Shown here: positions 34,179 through 42,976 of the stretch, one piece after another | Numbering within the stretch: position 1 is the stretch's first letter | How the letters are laid out: each line of letters begins with the position of its first letter | Assembly (NCBI RefSeq): GCF_048820915.1 | Contig: NZ_JBMERR010000018.1 | Location: 44,613 to 108,612, forward strand | DNA: 64,000 bases | Reading direction: 5' to 3' | Source of the DNA: Cribrihabitans_A pelagius | GTDB lineage: Bacteria > Pseudomonadota > Alphaproteobacteria > Rhodobacterales > Rhodobacteraceae | Made by a program: the position numbers and the translations under genes | Notes under the pieces: generated by a model | The model's input: the letters and a program-made list of their open reading frames with translations, nothing else | What the model was told of the DNA's origin: nothing | Databases searched by the model: none

Positions 34179-35504
34179 ATGACCACCACCCGTTTTGCCC
34201 CTTCGCCGACCGGCTATATCCACGTCGGCAACCTGCGCACCGCGCTGATGAACTACCTGATCGCCCGCAAGGCGGGCGGCACCTTCATCCTGCGCATCGA
34301 CGACACCGACCCGGAGCGGTCCAAGGAAGAGTATGTCGATGCCATCAAGCAGGACCTGGAATGGCTGGGCCTGACATGGGACAAGGTGGAGCGCCAGTCC
34401 GAGCGGCTGGACCGCTACCACGCCGCGGCGGACAAGCTGCGGGAGATCGGCCGCTTCTACGAGGCGTTTGAGACCCCGACCGAGCTGGACCTCAAGCGCA
34501 AGAAGCAGCTCAACATGGGCAAGCCGCCGGTCTATGACCGCGCCGCACTTGCGCTCTCCGACGACGAAAAGGCCAAGCTGCGCGCCGAGCGCGGCGATGG
34601 CGTCTGGCGCTTCAAGCTGGACCATCAGCGCATCGAATGGGCCGATGGCATTCTGGGCGATATCTCCATCGATGCGGCCTCGGTCTCCGACCCGGTGCTG
34701 ATCCGCGGCGACGGGCAGTTCCTCTACACGCTGGCCTCGGTGGTGGATGACACCGAAATGGGCGTGACCGATGTGGTGCGCGGTTCCGACCACGTGACCA
34801 ACACCGCCACCCAGATCCAGATCATCGAGGCGCTGGGCGGCACCGTGCCCTCCTTTGCGCACCATTCGCTGCTGACCGGCCCGCAGGGCGAGGCGCTGTC
34901 GAAGCGGCTCGGCACTCTGGCGCTGCGCGATCTGCGCGAACAGGGTGTGCAGCCGATGGCGCTCCTGTCCTTGATGGCGCGGCTTGGGTCTTCCGACCCG
35001 GTGGAGCTGCGCTCTGACATGTCCGAGCTGATCGAGGGCTTCGACATCAACCGCTTTGGCGCCGCGCCGACCAAGTTTGACGTTCAGGACCTGTTCCCGC
35101 TGACCGCCCGCCACCTGCAGGCGCTGCCGCTTTCTGCGGTGCAGTCCCATGTGGACGCGCTGGGGGTGCCGGCGGAAAAACAGGCGGCGTTCTGGGACAT
35201 GGCCAAGGAGAACATCACCACACTGAAGGACCTCGCGGGCTGGTGGAAGCTGTGCCGAGATGGCGCCGAGCCGCTGGTGGCGAATGAAGATAAGGACTTC
35301 ATCGCCGAGGCGATGGGGCTGCTGCCCGAGGGTCCTTACGACAGCGAAAGCTGGGGCAAATGGACCGCCGCGGTGAAGGAAGCGACGGGCCGCAAGGGCA
35401 AGGGCCTGTTCATGCCGCTCAGGAAGGCCGTCACCGGCATGGAGCGCGGCCCCGACATGTCCGCGCTGCTGGCACTGATGGAAAAGGTCCGGGCCCGCGG
35501 CTGA
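34179..35504 (+). CDS. gltX: Glutamyl-tRNA synthetase
   Basis: A 441-residue class I synthetase charging tRNA-Glu (and possibly tRNA-Gln where an amidotransferase operates). The HIGH-type motif FAPSPTGYIHVGNLRTALMN is at residues 6-25, FILRIDDTDPERSKEEY follows, and the KMSKS equivalent ALSKRLG is near residue 240. The C-terminal anticodon domain is intact. Alphaproteobacteria commonly have two GltX paralogues; this looks like the shorter type, from its ALSKR motif. ATG 34179 lies 6 bases after AGGAGA; a GTG one codon earlier is the alternative. Confidence 0.96.
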   Translation: MTTTRFAPSPTGYIHVGNLRTALMNYLIARKAGGTFILRIDDTDPERSKEEYVDAIKQDLEWLGLTWDKVERQSERLDRYHAAADKLREIGRFYEAFETPTELDLKRKKQLNMGKPPVYDRAALALSDDEKAKLRAERGDGVWRFKLDHQRIEWADGILGDISIDAASVSDPVLIRGDGQFLYTLASVVDDTEMGVTDVVRGSDHVTNTATQIQIIEALGGTVPSFAHHSLLTGPQGEALSKRLGTLALRDLREQGVQPMALLSLMARLGSSDPVELRSDMSELIEGFDINRFGAAPTKFDVQDLFPLTARHLQALPLSAVQSHVDALGVPAEKQAAFWDMAKENITTLKDLAGWWKLCRDGAEPLVANEDKDFIAEAMGLLPEGPYDSESWGKWTAAVKEATGRKGKGLFMPLRKAVTGMERGPDMSALLALMEKVRARG

Positions 35505-35543
35505 AGCCGGCTGCAAGTAGCGGCTCTGTTATAGCAGGATTGA

Positions 35544-35576
35544 GCAAAGGGCGGTGCCGCTGGCGCCGCCCTTTGC
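35544..35576 (+). terminator. Hairpin downstream of gltX
   Basis: GCAAAGGGCGG and CCGCCCTTTGC form an 11-bp stem around a short GC-rich loop, 40 bp after the gltX stop codon. No T-run follows immediately (AGTTTG). A similar but shorter hairpin (AAAGGCGGTG ... CGCCGTCCTTT) lies near 35,970. Confidence 0.65.
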
Positions 35577-35650
35577 AGTTTGCCGCGCGGCCGGATGATC
35601 GACCCGCGCAGACTGGCAATCACTGCTGTGTGCCCGGTATTGCCCTCCCC

Positions 35651-35808
35651 GGTACCGGACAAGGCCGCCAGGCCGCCGCACATCGCCGGCGCGCCGCCTC
35701 GCGGCGGCGGCTTGGCCGAGGCTGTGGCTCCGTCGAGGGCGAGCACGGGTTTGGCCGGGAAGTGCTGCCAGCCATGACCGGTTACATCGCCCCCGCGCGC
35801 GTCAGCGG
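35651..35808 (+). repeat. Dispersed intergenic element, copy 2 (diverged)
   Basis: It shares with copies 1 and 3 the blocks GGACAAGGCCG, AGGCCGCCGCACATCGCCGG, CGCGGCGGCGGCTTGGCC, a central GGGTTTGGCC, TGCCAGCC and ATCGCCCCCGCGCGCG, in the same order and with similar spacing. It is the most diverged of the three copies. Confidence 0.6.
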
Positions 35809-36133
35809 GGCGTGGCTTTTCTCTGCTTCTTGAAGCCCGCTCCGTTTGCGGCGCGGAAACGGGACGGAGCCCGGCTAGGCAGCATGTGAAACGCGTGGGG
35901 GTTCCCTCGTGCCTTTCCATCCGTCAGGGCCGCAAGTCCATGAAACTCTGCCAGCCAGTTGCACAACGAACTGAAAAAGGCGGTGCCCCCAGCGCCGTCC
36001 TTTCATGCCGCAGGACAGGCTGGCGGCGCAACCCCTTCGGGCCGGGCGGCTCCCGCCTGTTGAGAAGGCATCGCAGATGCCCCCGCGCCCGTTGGGCCGG
36101 GCGCCGCGCGGGGCGCGGCGCAGGCGCATGGGG

Positions 36134-37414
36134 CTAGTTTTTCGGAGCGGTCAGGCGGCGGCGCATCTTGCCCGCGGCGGCGGCCATGCGGCTGTTGGGA
36201 TGGCTTTCCAGTGCGCGCAGGGCCTTGTCCATCCAGGCCATGACCTCGGGATCCTCCGCGCCGCAGCGGGCAATTGGCGGGAAGGCGCTGTCGAGAAGCC
36301 GCGCAGCGGTGACCGGCGGCACGTGGATCCTTGGAAACTCGGGGCCGCCACCTCCGTCCCGGTCCTGCCCGGCCTGACGCTGTGTTTCGCCCCCGGTGCC
36401 GGATTGCGTGGCCGCAGCGGCCGGCTCTGTGCCGTCCGCCTCGTCCTCTCCGGCGCCGTCATCGGGGAAGTTCTCCCACAGAAGCCGCTCGATGCGGCCC
36501 ATCACCTCGATTGCGGTGCCGGGATCGTTGATGCCGGGCGACAGCGCCTTGAGCGCGGTTTCGGACAGGAGCGTGAGCCCGAAGGAAGGGTCCTGGTCGA
36601 AGCTGCGCACATCGCCGATGTCGATCAGCTTGGAGGCTGCAGTGCAGAAATCTTCGCCGCCGCCCGCGGCCCAAGCCACGGCGCGGTTGCGCAGCACGTA
36701 TTCGCCTGCGCCGCGGTGCAGCACCACCTCGGCGCCCGCCTCGCGGGCCAGTTCATTCAGCGCGGCCACATCGGCAAAGCGCACAAAGCCGCTCTGGCGG
36801 GCAAGAATGGGGCGGGCACCGGAGGGGTGGCCGCCCTCGGCGCGGCGGCCGCCGAGGCACGGCTTGCGGGCGCGCTCGCTGAGGGCGGCGCGGGTGCGTT
36901 CCTCGATCAGGCGCAGGGTGTGGTCCATGCTGCCGAGGCTCGAGAGGTGGTCGATCCAGCGCAGAATTGCGGCGACAATCAGCACCACCACTAATACGGT
37001 AATGCCGAAGACAACGATGGTGGCCTCAGGCGTGTAGACGCCTGCGCGGAACAGGATGATGGCGCTGAGCGCATAGACGAAGCCGCCGGTGAACGTTGCC
37101 AGCACGCTGTGCGTCACCGTGTCTTCGAGCAGCAGCCGGTAGACCCGCGGCGTCGCCATCGAGGAGGCGGTGCGGTAGGCGCTGACCATGACGTTGAGCG
37201 AAAACGTGGTGACGGCCAGCATGCTGGAGGCGAGAATGGTCAGCACCGGGAGCACGGCGTCGCGGCCGATGCGCTCGGCCAAGCCGCCGGGGCTCACTGG
37301 CGCCAAAAGCGGCGCCAGTGCCAGCGCGACCAGCGAGAACAGCGAGATCAGCACCACCCGGAACCACAGCTGGCGGGTGATCCGCCGCAGTATCAGGAGC
37401 GGGCGGGAGATCAT
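36134..37414 (-). CDS. DUF2254 inner-membrane protein
   Basis: A 426-residue protein with four predicted membrane helices in the first 170 residues (VVLISLFSLVALALAPLLA; VLTILASSMLAVTTFSLNV; FTGGFVYALSAIILF; IVVFGITVLVVVLIVAAIL). The sequence FSLNVMVSAYRTASSMATPR and the cytoplasmic-domain blocks GFVRFADVAALNELA and DPSFGLTLLSETALKALSPG are typical of DUF2254, a family of unknown function. A Gln/Gly/Asp-rich low-complexity insert lies at about residues 315-355. Its start overlaps the next gene's stop by 4 bp, so it is co-translated with the gamma-glutamylcyclotransferase. Confidence 0.87.
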   Translation of the reverse strand: MISRPLLILRRITRQLWFRVVLISLFSLVALALAPLLAPVSPGGLAERIGRDAVLPVLTILASSMLAVTTFSLNVMVSAYRTASSMATPRVYRLLLEDTVTHSVLATFTGGFVYALSAIILFRAGVYTPEATIVVFGITVLVVVLIVAAILRWIDHLSSLGSMDHTLRLIEERTRAALSERARKPCLGGRRAEGGHPSGARPILARQSGFVRFADVAALNELAREAGAEVVLHRGAGEYVLRNRAVAWAAGGGEDFCTAASKLIDIGDVRSFDQDPSFGLTLLSETALKALSPGINDPGTAIEVMGRIERLLWENFPDDGAGEDEADGTEPAAAATQSGTGGETQRQAGQDRDGGGGPEFPRIHVPPVTAARLLDSAFPPIARCGAEDPEVMAWMDKALRALESHPNSRMAAAAGKMRRRLTAPKN

Positions 37415-37983
37415 TCCTCCGCAGCCAGGCGCGGTGCGCCGGTGGCGGCGATCAGGTCGTCGAAATAGGCGCGTTCTTCGTTGCCGAGCCGCTGGTGGCG
37501 CGGGTAGCGCGGCGCGGCGCGGTCGTCGAGGATCGGGGCCTCCCAGCCGCTGGTGGTGGCAAGGAAATTCTGCACGCCCTGCTCGCCGAAGACCTGCAAA
37601 TAACCCTGCAGCACCACGTCCAGGTAGCTGAGCAGGATCGGATGGTGCTGCGAGCCCTGGCGCTGCGCCGCCTGCGGCACCGCGTAGACCGAGATCTCGG
37701 GCGTGCCCTCCAGGCTGTGGCTCACGGCATCGCTGGCGGGCAGGCGGTCATAGGCGAATTCGCGTTCGTCCAGCGCCGCCCAGTCGGCCCCCGGCACCGC
37801 GGCGATCAGCCCGTCGATGGCGCTGTCCGCGCATGGCACAGCTGTGAGGAAGGCGACGTCGCGCAGGTCTGTGTGCGCCCAGGCCCGGCGCCAGCCGCTC
37901 AGCCGCGCGGGGCGGGCATCGCCATAGGTGTGGGTGGCGGTGTTGACCAGGCTGCCGTAGCCGAAGAAATAGGGTGCTGTCAT
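37411..37983 (-). CDS. Gamma-glutamylcyclotransferase family protein
   Basis: A 190-residue protein starting MTAPYFFGYGSLVNTATHTY, where YGSL is the substrate-binding motif of the GGCT fold. GWRRAWAHTDLRDVAFLTAV and DEREFAYDRLP (catalytic Glu) follow. Family enzymes release 5-oxoproline from gamma-glutamyl peptides or glutathione; the exact substrate here is uncertain. ATG 37983 begins the conserved N-terminus; the longer frame upstream overlaps the divergent regulator and is rejected. It is the first gene of a pair with DUF2254 and faces the Rrf2 gene. Confidence 0.83.
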   Translation of the reverse strand: MTAPYFFGYGSLVNTATHTYGDARPARLSGWRRAWAHTDLRDVAFLTAVPCADSAIDGLIAAVPGADWAALDEREFAYDRLPASDAVSHSLEGTPEISVYAVPQAAQRQGSQHHPILLSYLDVVLQGYLQVFGEQGVQNFLATTSGWEAPILDDRAAPRYPRHQRLGNEERAYFDDLIAATGAPRLAAEE

Positions 37984-38004
37984 GGCGGGGGCTCCTGTCC
38001 TGCT

Positions 38005-38020
38005 ATTGATGTATGTCAAT
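38005..38020. promoter_or_regulatory. FNR/CRP-type box between GGCT and Rrf2 genes
   Basis: ATTGATGTATGTCAAT is a near-perfect inverted repeat matching TTGAT-N4-GTCAA, one base from the FNR/FnrL consensus TTGAT-N4-ATCAA and also close to Dnr/Nnr-type sites. It lies about 60 bp before the Rrf2 ATG and 22 bp before the GGCT ATG, so it could control either divergent promoter in response to oxygen or nitric oxide. Confidence 0.6.
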
Positions 38021-38077
38021 CCGCTCTTTCTCCCATCGTGCAATATGCCGGGCAAGGAAGCTGCGGGAGCCATGCCC

Positions 38078-38530
38078 ATGCGCATTACCAAAAGGACCAA
38101 TATCGCTGTGCGGGTGCTGATGTACTGTGCCGCGAACGGTGACCGCCTGGTGACCAAATCCGAAATCGCCGACTGTTGCAACATCTCGGAAAACCATCTG
38201 GCGCAGGTGATCAACCAGCTCAGCCAGCTCGGCTACCTGACGACGCAGCGCGGCCGCAATGGCGGCATGTGCCTGGGGCGTGCGGCGGCGGAGATCCGGA
38301 TCGGCGACGTGTTCCGCGACGTGGAGGGCGGGCTGCCGATGGTCGAGTGCTTTGCCGATGCCGACAACACCTGCCCGCTGACCGAGGCCTGCCGCCTGAA
38401 GGAGGCGCTCGCCAATGCGGCGCAGGCGTTTTATGCCTCGCTCGACGATATCACGCTGACGGCGCTGATCTGCGGCAACGACGCCTTGATGCAGCTGTTG
38501 CAGCCGGTGAACTGCTCCCCGGCGGCCTGA
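38078..38530 (+). CDS. Rrf2 family regulator, NsrR-like
   Basis: A 150-residue Rrf2 winged-helix repressor. The N-terminus MRITKRTNIAVRVLMYCAAN and the recognition region SEIADCCNISENHLAQVINQ, then GYLTTQRGRNGGMCLG, are typical. Three Cys in VECFADADNTCPLTEACRL have the spacing that binds an Fe-S cluster in NsrR and IscR, so the protein is probably a nitric oxide or redox sensor. ATG 38078 has GGGAG eight bases upstream; an ATG two codons earlier is possible. The FNR-type box upstream fits NO/oxygen-linked control. Confidence 0.87.
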   Translation: MRITKRTNIAVRVLMYCAANGDRLVTKSEIADCCNISENHLAQVINQLSQLGYLTTQRGRNGGMCLGRAAAEIRIGDVFRDVEGGLPMVECFADADNTCPLTEACRLKEALANAAQAFYASLDDITLTALICGNDALMQLLQPVNCSPAA

Positions 38531-38592
38531 GGCGGCTTGACCCGTCAAGCCATCTGGCGCCGCACGCCGCTTCGGGCCGGCCGGCATGAGGT

Positions 38593-41118
38593 TTATTCCC
38601 GCGCCCGCAGGATGCGCGCCGGGCGGGCCGCAAGCGGTTTCAGCGCAAAGGCGAGCCCCGCCAGGAGCGTTATCAGCACACCGCCCGACACCACCGCCAG
38701 CGCATTGGGCCAGATCACCGTATAAGCGGTCTCGAACACATAGGCGTTGACGGCCCAGGCGCCAGTGATGCCTGCGGCAAGCGCCACCAGCCCGGCGGCC
38801 CCGCCCAGAAGCGCCGAGCGCAGGGCGAAGCTCAGCAGGATCTGGCGGCGCGGCGCGCCCAGCGTCTTCAGGAGCGCAGCCTCGTAGCGGCGGGCAGGCT
38901 CGCCTGCGGCAGCGGTGCCGAGAAGCACCAGGAAACCGGTAAGCAGCGTGGCGCCCGCGCCATAGGCGGTGGCGGCGGCGAGCTGCTTCAGGATTTCCGA
39001 CACCCGGTCGATGGCGTCGCGCATCCGGATCGCGGTGATGTTGGGCATCGCGCGGGCCAGGTCGCGCAGAATCTGCGCTTCGGCCGCGTCCTCGGCATAG
39101 ACGGTGGCGATGAAGCTGTGCGGCGCGCCTTTCAGCGCGGCCTCGTTGAGAACGATCACGAAGCCCATGCCGGCAGTGGAGAAATCCACCTCGCGGAAAC
39201 TGGTGATGGTGCCGGTTATCGGTCGGCCCAGGATGTTGAGGGTGATGGTGTCTCCGAGATTCAGCCCCAGCTCCTCGGCCTCCTCGGCGGCAAAGCTGAT
39301 TTGCGGGTCGCCAGTGTAATCCTCGGACCACCATTTGCCCGCGGTGACCGTGGTGCTCTCGGGCTGGGCGGCGGCATAGGTGATGCCGCGGTCGCCGCGA
39401 ATCACCCAGTGGTCGGGCGCGACCTGACCGGCCGGGGTGCCGTTGATATGGGTGACAATACCGCGCAGCATAGGCGCGTGTTCGACCTGGCTCACGGCGG
39501 GGTCGCCCTCGACCCGCTCCAGGAAGGCGGGCATCTGGCTGCGTTGGATGTCGACAAAGAAATAAGACGGCGCCACATCCGGCAGGTTGCCCGCGATGGC
39601 GCGGCGCATGTTTCCGTCGATTTGGCCGATAGCGGCGAGAACGGTGAGGCCCAGTCCAAGTGCCAGCACCGCGGGCACGGCGCCATCGCGGGCACTGCCG
39701 ATGGCCGACAGCGCCCAGCGGAGCGCCGGGAGGCCGCGGGCGCGCGCTGCGCCGCGGCGGGCGAGGAAGCCGATTGCCAGCGCCGCCAGCAGCAGCACCA
39801 GGAGCGCCCCCATCAGCCCGCCCGCGGTCCAGAGCGTGAGCCGCGCAGAGCCGCTGAACCAGGCCGCCAGCCCCACCAGCGCGGAGAGCGCGGCGGCGGT
39901 GGCCAGCAGGTAGCGCGGCGCGGGCAGGCGGGTGCGGCTGGAAAAGGCATCGCGGAACAGCGATGCAGCGCGGATGCGCTCGGCCCGCGCGAGTGGCCAG
40001 AGGGCAAAGACAAAGGCCGTAAGCAGCCCGTAAAGCGCGGCCTCTGCCAGCGCGCCGGGGTAGAGCGAGAACACCGCCGGGAACGGCAGAGCGGCGGCGA
40101 TCAGCGGCCCGAGCAGAACCGGCACCAGACCGCCGAGGATCAGCCCCAGCACCACGCCCAGAAGTGTGAGCGCGCCGATCTGCAGGAAATAGGTGAGGAA
40201 GATGGTCTGCCGCTCCGCCCCGAGGGTGCGCAGCGTGGCGATGGTCTCGGTCTTGGTGGCGAGATAGGCGCGCACCGCCGCCGAAACGCCAACTCCGCCC
40301 ACCGCCAGGCCGGAGAGGCCGACAAGGATCAGGAAGGAGCCGAGCCGCTCCACAAAGGAGGTGATCCCGGGCGCGCCGTTGCGCGCATCGCGCCAGCGCA
40401 GGCCGCTGCCTGCGAGTGCAGCTTCGGCCTCGGCGCGCAGTGCGTCCAGTCCGGTGCCCGCGGGCAGGGCCATGCGGTAGCGCGCGGTGAACAGCGTGCC
40501 GGGGGCTAGCAGGCCGGAGTCCGCCAGCGCCTGCCTCGCCACCAGCGTGCGCGGCCCAAGCTGGAAGCCGGAGGCCGCCGCATCGGGTTCCTGCGCCATT
40601 GTCGCCATCAGCCGGAAATCCTGGGTGCCCAGTCGGAAGGTGCTGCCGGGCGTGAGGCCCAGGCGATCGGCCAGGACCCTGTCCATCACCCCGCCGGGCA
40701 AGTCCCCATTGCCCGCCAGCGCAGCCTCCAGCGGCATTTCGGGCGACAAGCGCACCGTGCCTTTCAGCGGATAGAGGCCGTCCACCGCCTTCACTTGCGT
40801 CAGCGCGCGCTCTTCGCCCGCCGTGGCCATGGAGCGGAATTCGGCCACCTCGGACACCTGCGCCGCCGCGCGCTCCATCCAGGCGCGTTCGTCTTCTTCG
40901 GCAAAGCGGTAGGTGTAGCTGATCTCGGCATCGCCGCCGAGGATTGCGGCGCCCTCGCGGGTGAGGCCGGTCTCAATGGAGGCGCGGATCGAGCCGATGG
41001 CGGCGATCACCGCGACCCCCAACGCCAGGCAGGCGAGGAAGATGCGGAAACCCTTGAGCCCGCCGCGCAGCTCACGCGCGGCAAAGCGCCAAGCGAGCGC
41101 AAAGCTGCCAGCGCTCAT
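38593..41118 (-). CDS. YbbP-type ABC transporter permease
   Basis: An 841-residue FtsX/MacB-type permease with two permease domains. The N-terminal helix segment IFLACLALGVAVIAAIGSI, a periplasmic domain (GDAEISYTYRFAEEDERAWM), a first helical core (FLILVGLSGLAVGGVGVSA), further helices in the middle and a C-terminal core ending in AGITGAWAVNAYVFETAY are visible. Orthologues (YbbP) pair with YbbA and are often adjacent to tesA, as here; a role in lipid or lipoprotein extraction is suggested for the family but unproven. It overlaps the ATPase gene by 4 bp. Confidence 0.93.
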   Translation of the reverse strand: MSAGSFALAWRFAARELRGGLKGFRIFLACLALGVAVIAAIGSIRASIETGLTREGAAILGGDAEISYTYRFAEEDERAWMERAAAQVSEVAEFRSMATAGEERALTQVKAVDGLYPLKGTVRLSPEMPLEAALAGNGDLPGGVMDRVLADRLGLTPGSTFRLGTQDFRLMATMAQEPDAAASGFQLGPRTLVARQALADSGLLAPGTLFTARYRMALPAGTGLDALRAEAEAALAGSGLRWRDARNGAPGITSFVERLGSFLILVGLSGLAVGGVGVSAAVRAYLATKTETIATLRTLGAERQTIFLTYFLQIGALTLLGVVLGLILGGLVPVLLGPLIAAALPFPAVFSLYPGALAEAALYGLLTAFVFALWPLARAERIRAASLFRDAFSSRTRLPAPRYLLATAAALSALVGLAAWFSGSARLTLWTAGGLMGALLVLLLAALAIGFLARRGAARARGLPALRWALSAIGSARDGAVPAVLALGLGLTVLAAIGQIDGNMRRAIAGNLPDVAPSYFFVDIQRSQMPAFLERVEGDPAVSQVEHAPMLRGIVTHINGTPAGQVAPDHWVIRGDRGITYAAAQPESTTVTAGKWWSEDYTGDPQISFAAEEAEELGLNLGDTITLNILGRPITGTITSFREVDFSTAGMGFVIVLNEAALKGAPHSFIATVYAEDAAEAQILRDLARAMPNITAIRMRDAIDRVSEILKQLAAATAYGAGATLLTGFLVLLGTAAAGEPARRYEAALLKTLGAPRRQILLSFALRSALLGGAAGLVALAAGITGAWAVNAYVFETAYTVIWPNALAVVSGGVLITLLAGLAFALKPLAARPARILRARE

Positions 41119-41822
41119 TCCGCCGCCTCGCGGCCGCTGGCTGTATCGTCGATGCGGCCGTCGCGCAGCCGCACCACCCGGTCGCAGCGGGCGGCCAGCT
41201 CGGGCGCGTGGGTTACCATCACCAGCGTCGCGCCGTAGCGGTCGCGCAGGCCGAACAGCAGGTCCATCACCGCCGCTCCGTTGGCTTCGTCCAGGTTGCC
41301 GGTCGGCTCATCCGCCAGCAGAAGCGCCGGGCGCGGCGCCAGGGCGCGGGCAAGCGCCACGCGCTGTTGCTCACCGCCTGACATTTGCGCCGGAAAATGC
41401 CCGGCCCGGTGGCCGAGGCCGACCGCCTCCAGCTCGGCCCTGGCGCGGCCGAAGGCATCCGCGACGCCGGCAAGCTCCAGCGGTGTGGCAACATTTTCCA
41501 GCGCGGTCATGGTCGGGATCAGGTGGAAGCTCTGGAAAACCACGCCCATGTTGTCGCGCCGGAACCGGGCCAGCGCGTCCTCGTTCAACGCAGTCAGGTC
41601 CTGTCCCAGCGCCGTGATCGTGCCGCCGGTGGCCTGCTCCAGCCCGCCCATCAGCATCAGGAGCGACGACTTGCCGGAGCCGGAAGGCCCCACCAGCCCC
41701 AGCGTTTCCCCCCGGCGCACGTCCAGCGAGACACCATGCAGGATCTCGACCGGCCCGGTATTGCTATTCAAGGTCAAAGACGCATCTTGGAGGTGAAGAA
41801 CGGGGCTGTTGTTGACTGTCAT
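41115..41822 (-). CDS. YbbA-type ABC transporter ATP-binding protein
   Basis: A 235-residue MacB/LolD-class ATPase. Walker A GPSGSGKSS is at residues 45-53, the Q-loop VVFQSFHLIPTMTALENV follows, the signature is MSGGEQQRVALARAL, Walker B is LLLADEPTGNLD, and the H-loop is VMVTHAPE. It energises the adjacent permease. It is divergent from tesA with about 48 bp between the starts, so a shared regulatory region is likely. Confidence 0.96.
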   Translation of the reverse strand: MTVNNSPVLHLQDASLTLNSNTGPVEILHGVSLDVRRGETLGLVGPSGSGKSSLLMLMGGLEQATGGTITALGQDLTALNEDALARFRRDNMGVVFQSFHLIPTMTALENVATPLELAGVADAFGRARAELEAVGLGHRAGHFPAQMSGGEQQRVALARALAPRPALLLADEPTGNLDEANGAAVMDLLFGLRDRYGATLVMVTHAPELAARCDRVVRLRDGRIDDTASGREAAE

Positions 41823-41870
41823 CCGGCCTGCCTGTTGGTTACCTCAATCGGATATGGAGTGTTTGCCGCG

Positions 41871-42548
41871 ATGCGCAAGATATTGGCCCTGTTGAGTTTG
41901 ATGCTTTTTGCCGGCGCTGCCGCGGCGGAGCCGCTGCGGATCACCGTGCTGGGGGACAGCCTGGTGCAGGGTTACGGGCTGCCGCAGGAAGACGGGCTGG
42001 TGCCGCAGCTGCAGCGCTGGCTGCGCGGGCAGGGGGCCGATGTGGTGCTGCAGAACGCGGGTGTCTCGGGCGATACCACCGCGGGCGGGGCGGAGCGGGC
42101 CGCCTGGACGCTGGCGAGCGAACCCGACGGGGTGGTCGTGCTTCTGGGCGGCAATGATCTCTTGCGCGGGCTGCCGCCGCAGGAGGCGCGCGCCAACCTC
42201 GGCCGCATTCTGGAGGCCGCCAAGGGTGCGGACAGCGAAGTGCTGCTGGTGGGCATGAAGGCGCCGGGGAATTATGGGCCGGAGTACCAGGCGGCCTTTG
42301 ATGCGCTCTACCCGGAGCTGGCGGAGACGCATGGCGCGTTGCTGCACCCCGACGCCTTTGCCGGCATGGCAGCGCAGGCCGGGGGCGATCCGGCGGCCGC
42401 CCGTGTCTTCATGCAGGAAGACGGCATTCACCCCAACGCCAAAGGCGTGGCGCTGAACGTGGCAGCCATGGGGCCCGCAGTGCTGGAGTTGGTGGCGCGG
42501 ATCGAAACGGCGGAGGCAAACGCAGCGGCGCCTGAGGCCGGCAACTGA
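41871..42548 (+). CDS. tesA: SGNH esterase / arylesterase TesA
   Basis: A 225-residue exported SGNH hydrolase. Signal peptide to about residue 19 (LALLSLMLFAGAAAA), block I VLGDSLVQGYG with nucleophile Ser30, block II NAGVSGDTTAGG, block III LLGGNDLLRG and block V EDGIHPNAKG (Asp184, His187). TesA is a periplasmic thioesterase/lysophospholipase. Its placement divergent to the ybbAP genes is conserved in many bacteria and suggests joint work on lipids or membrane proteins. A GTG 12 bp upstream is an alternative start. Confidence 0.94.
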   Translation: MRKILALLSLMLFAGAAAAEPLRITVLGDSLVQGYGLPQEDGLVPQLQRWLRGQGADVVLQNAGVSGDTTAGGAERAAWTLASEPDGVVVLLGGNDLLRGLPPQEARANLGRILEAAKGADSEVLLVGMKAPGNYGPEYQAAFDALYPELAETHGALLHPDAFAGMAAQAGGDPAAARVFMQEDGIHPNAKGVALNVAAMGPAVLELVARIETAEANAAAPEAGN

Positions 42549-42585
42549 ACCGGGAGTGCGCGGAAGGCGGCCCCCGGACTCGAAA

Positions 42586-42610
42586 ACGGCCCCGGAACAG
42601 GCGGGGCCGT
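42586..42610. terminator. Hairpin between tesA and the cold-shock gene
   Basis: ACGGCCCCG and CGGGGCCGT form a perfect 9-bp stem with a short loop. On the minus strand it is followed by TTTTCG, so it serves the cold-shock gene, and its place between convergent genes allows use from both sides. Confidence 0.8.
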
Positions 42611-42656
42611 CAGCAAATTGTCAAATGGGAGACTCGGACCCTCTCAGGCCGGCCTC

Positions 42657-42866
42657 TCAGGATGCCAGGGCAATATCGACCGCGGACTCACGGCCGTCAC
42701 GGCCGGAACGCAGTTCGTAAGTCACCTTCTGGTTGTCGGCAAGCCCGGTCAGCCCCGACCGTTCGACAGCGGAAATGTGCACGAACACATCCTTGCCGCC
42801 TTCGTCAGGGGCGATAAAGCCGTAGCCTTTGGTGGTGTTGAACCATTTGACGGTGCCGGTGGCCAT
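42657..42866 (-). CDS. Cold-shock protein (CspA family)
   Basis: A 69-residue single cold-shock domain: MATGTVKWFNTTKGYGFIAP with RNP1-type KGYGFI and RNP2-type DVFVHIS. It binds single-stranded RNA/DNA as a chaperone. The tail RESAVDIAL is typical of alphaproteobacterial members. A long upstream region (about 110 bp to the neighbouring pseudogene) is enough for a structured 5' leader, which is normal for csp genes, though I did not resolve its structure. Confidence 0.96.
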   Translation of the reverse strand: MATGTVKWFNTTKGYGFIAPDEGGKDVFVHISAVERSGLTGLADNQKVTYELRSGRDGRESAVDIALAS

Positions 42867-42976
42867 CGTCTGTACTCCTAAATCTTGTCATCGTGACTGC
42901 CCGCGCATGCGGCAGAGTGGCTCTGTTCTGCAGAGCGGCATAACCGTCCGGTAAAGGTGCAGTAATGGCCGTTGCG

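Larger units (their letters stand above)
35505..36133. other. Non-coding region between gltX and the DUF2254 gene
   Basis: About 630 bp with no credible gene on either strand. It holds the gltX terminator, copy 2 of the dispersed element (35651-35808), a second hairpin near 35,970-35,996 that echoes the terminator, and a GC-rich palindromic tail (GGGCCGGGCGCCGCGCGG near 36,095) related in part to the segment near 25,940. The clustering of repeat fragments suggests accumulated mobile or extragenic elements. Confidence 0.6.

Noticed and set aside
35336..35920. Minus-strand open frame crossing the gltX end and dispersed element copy 2
   Set aside because: It has no homology and covers a terminator and a repeat element.
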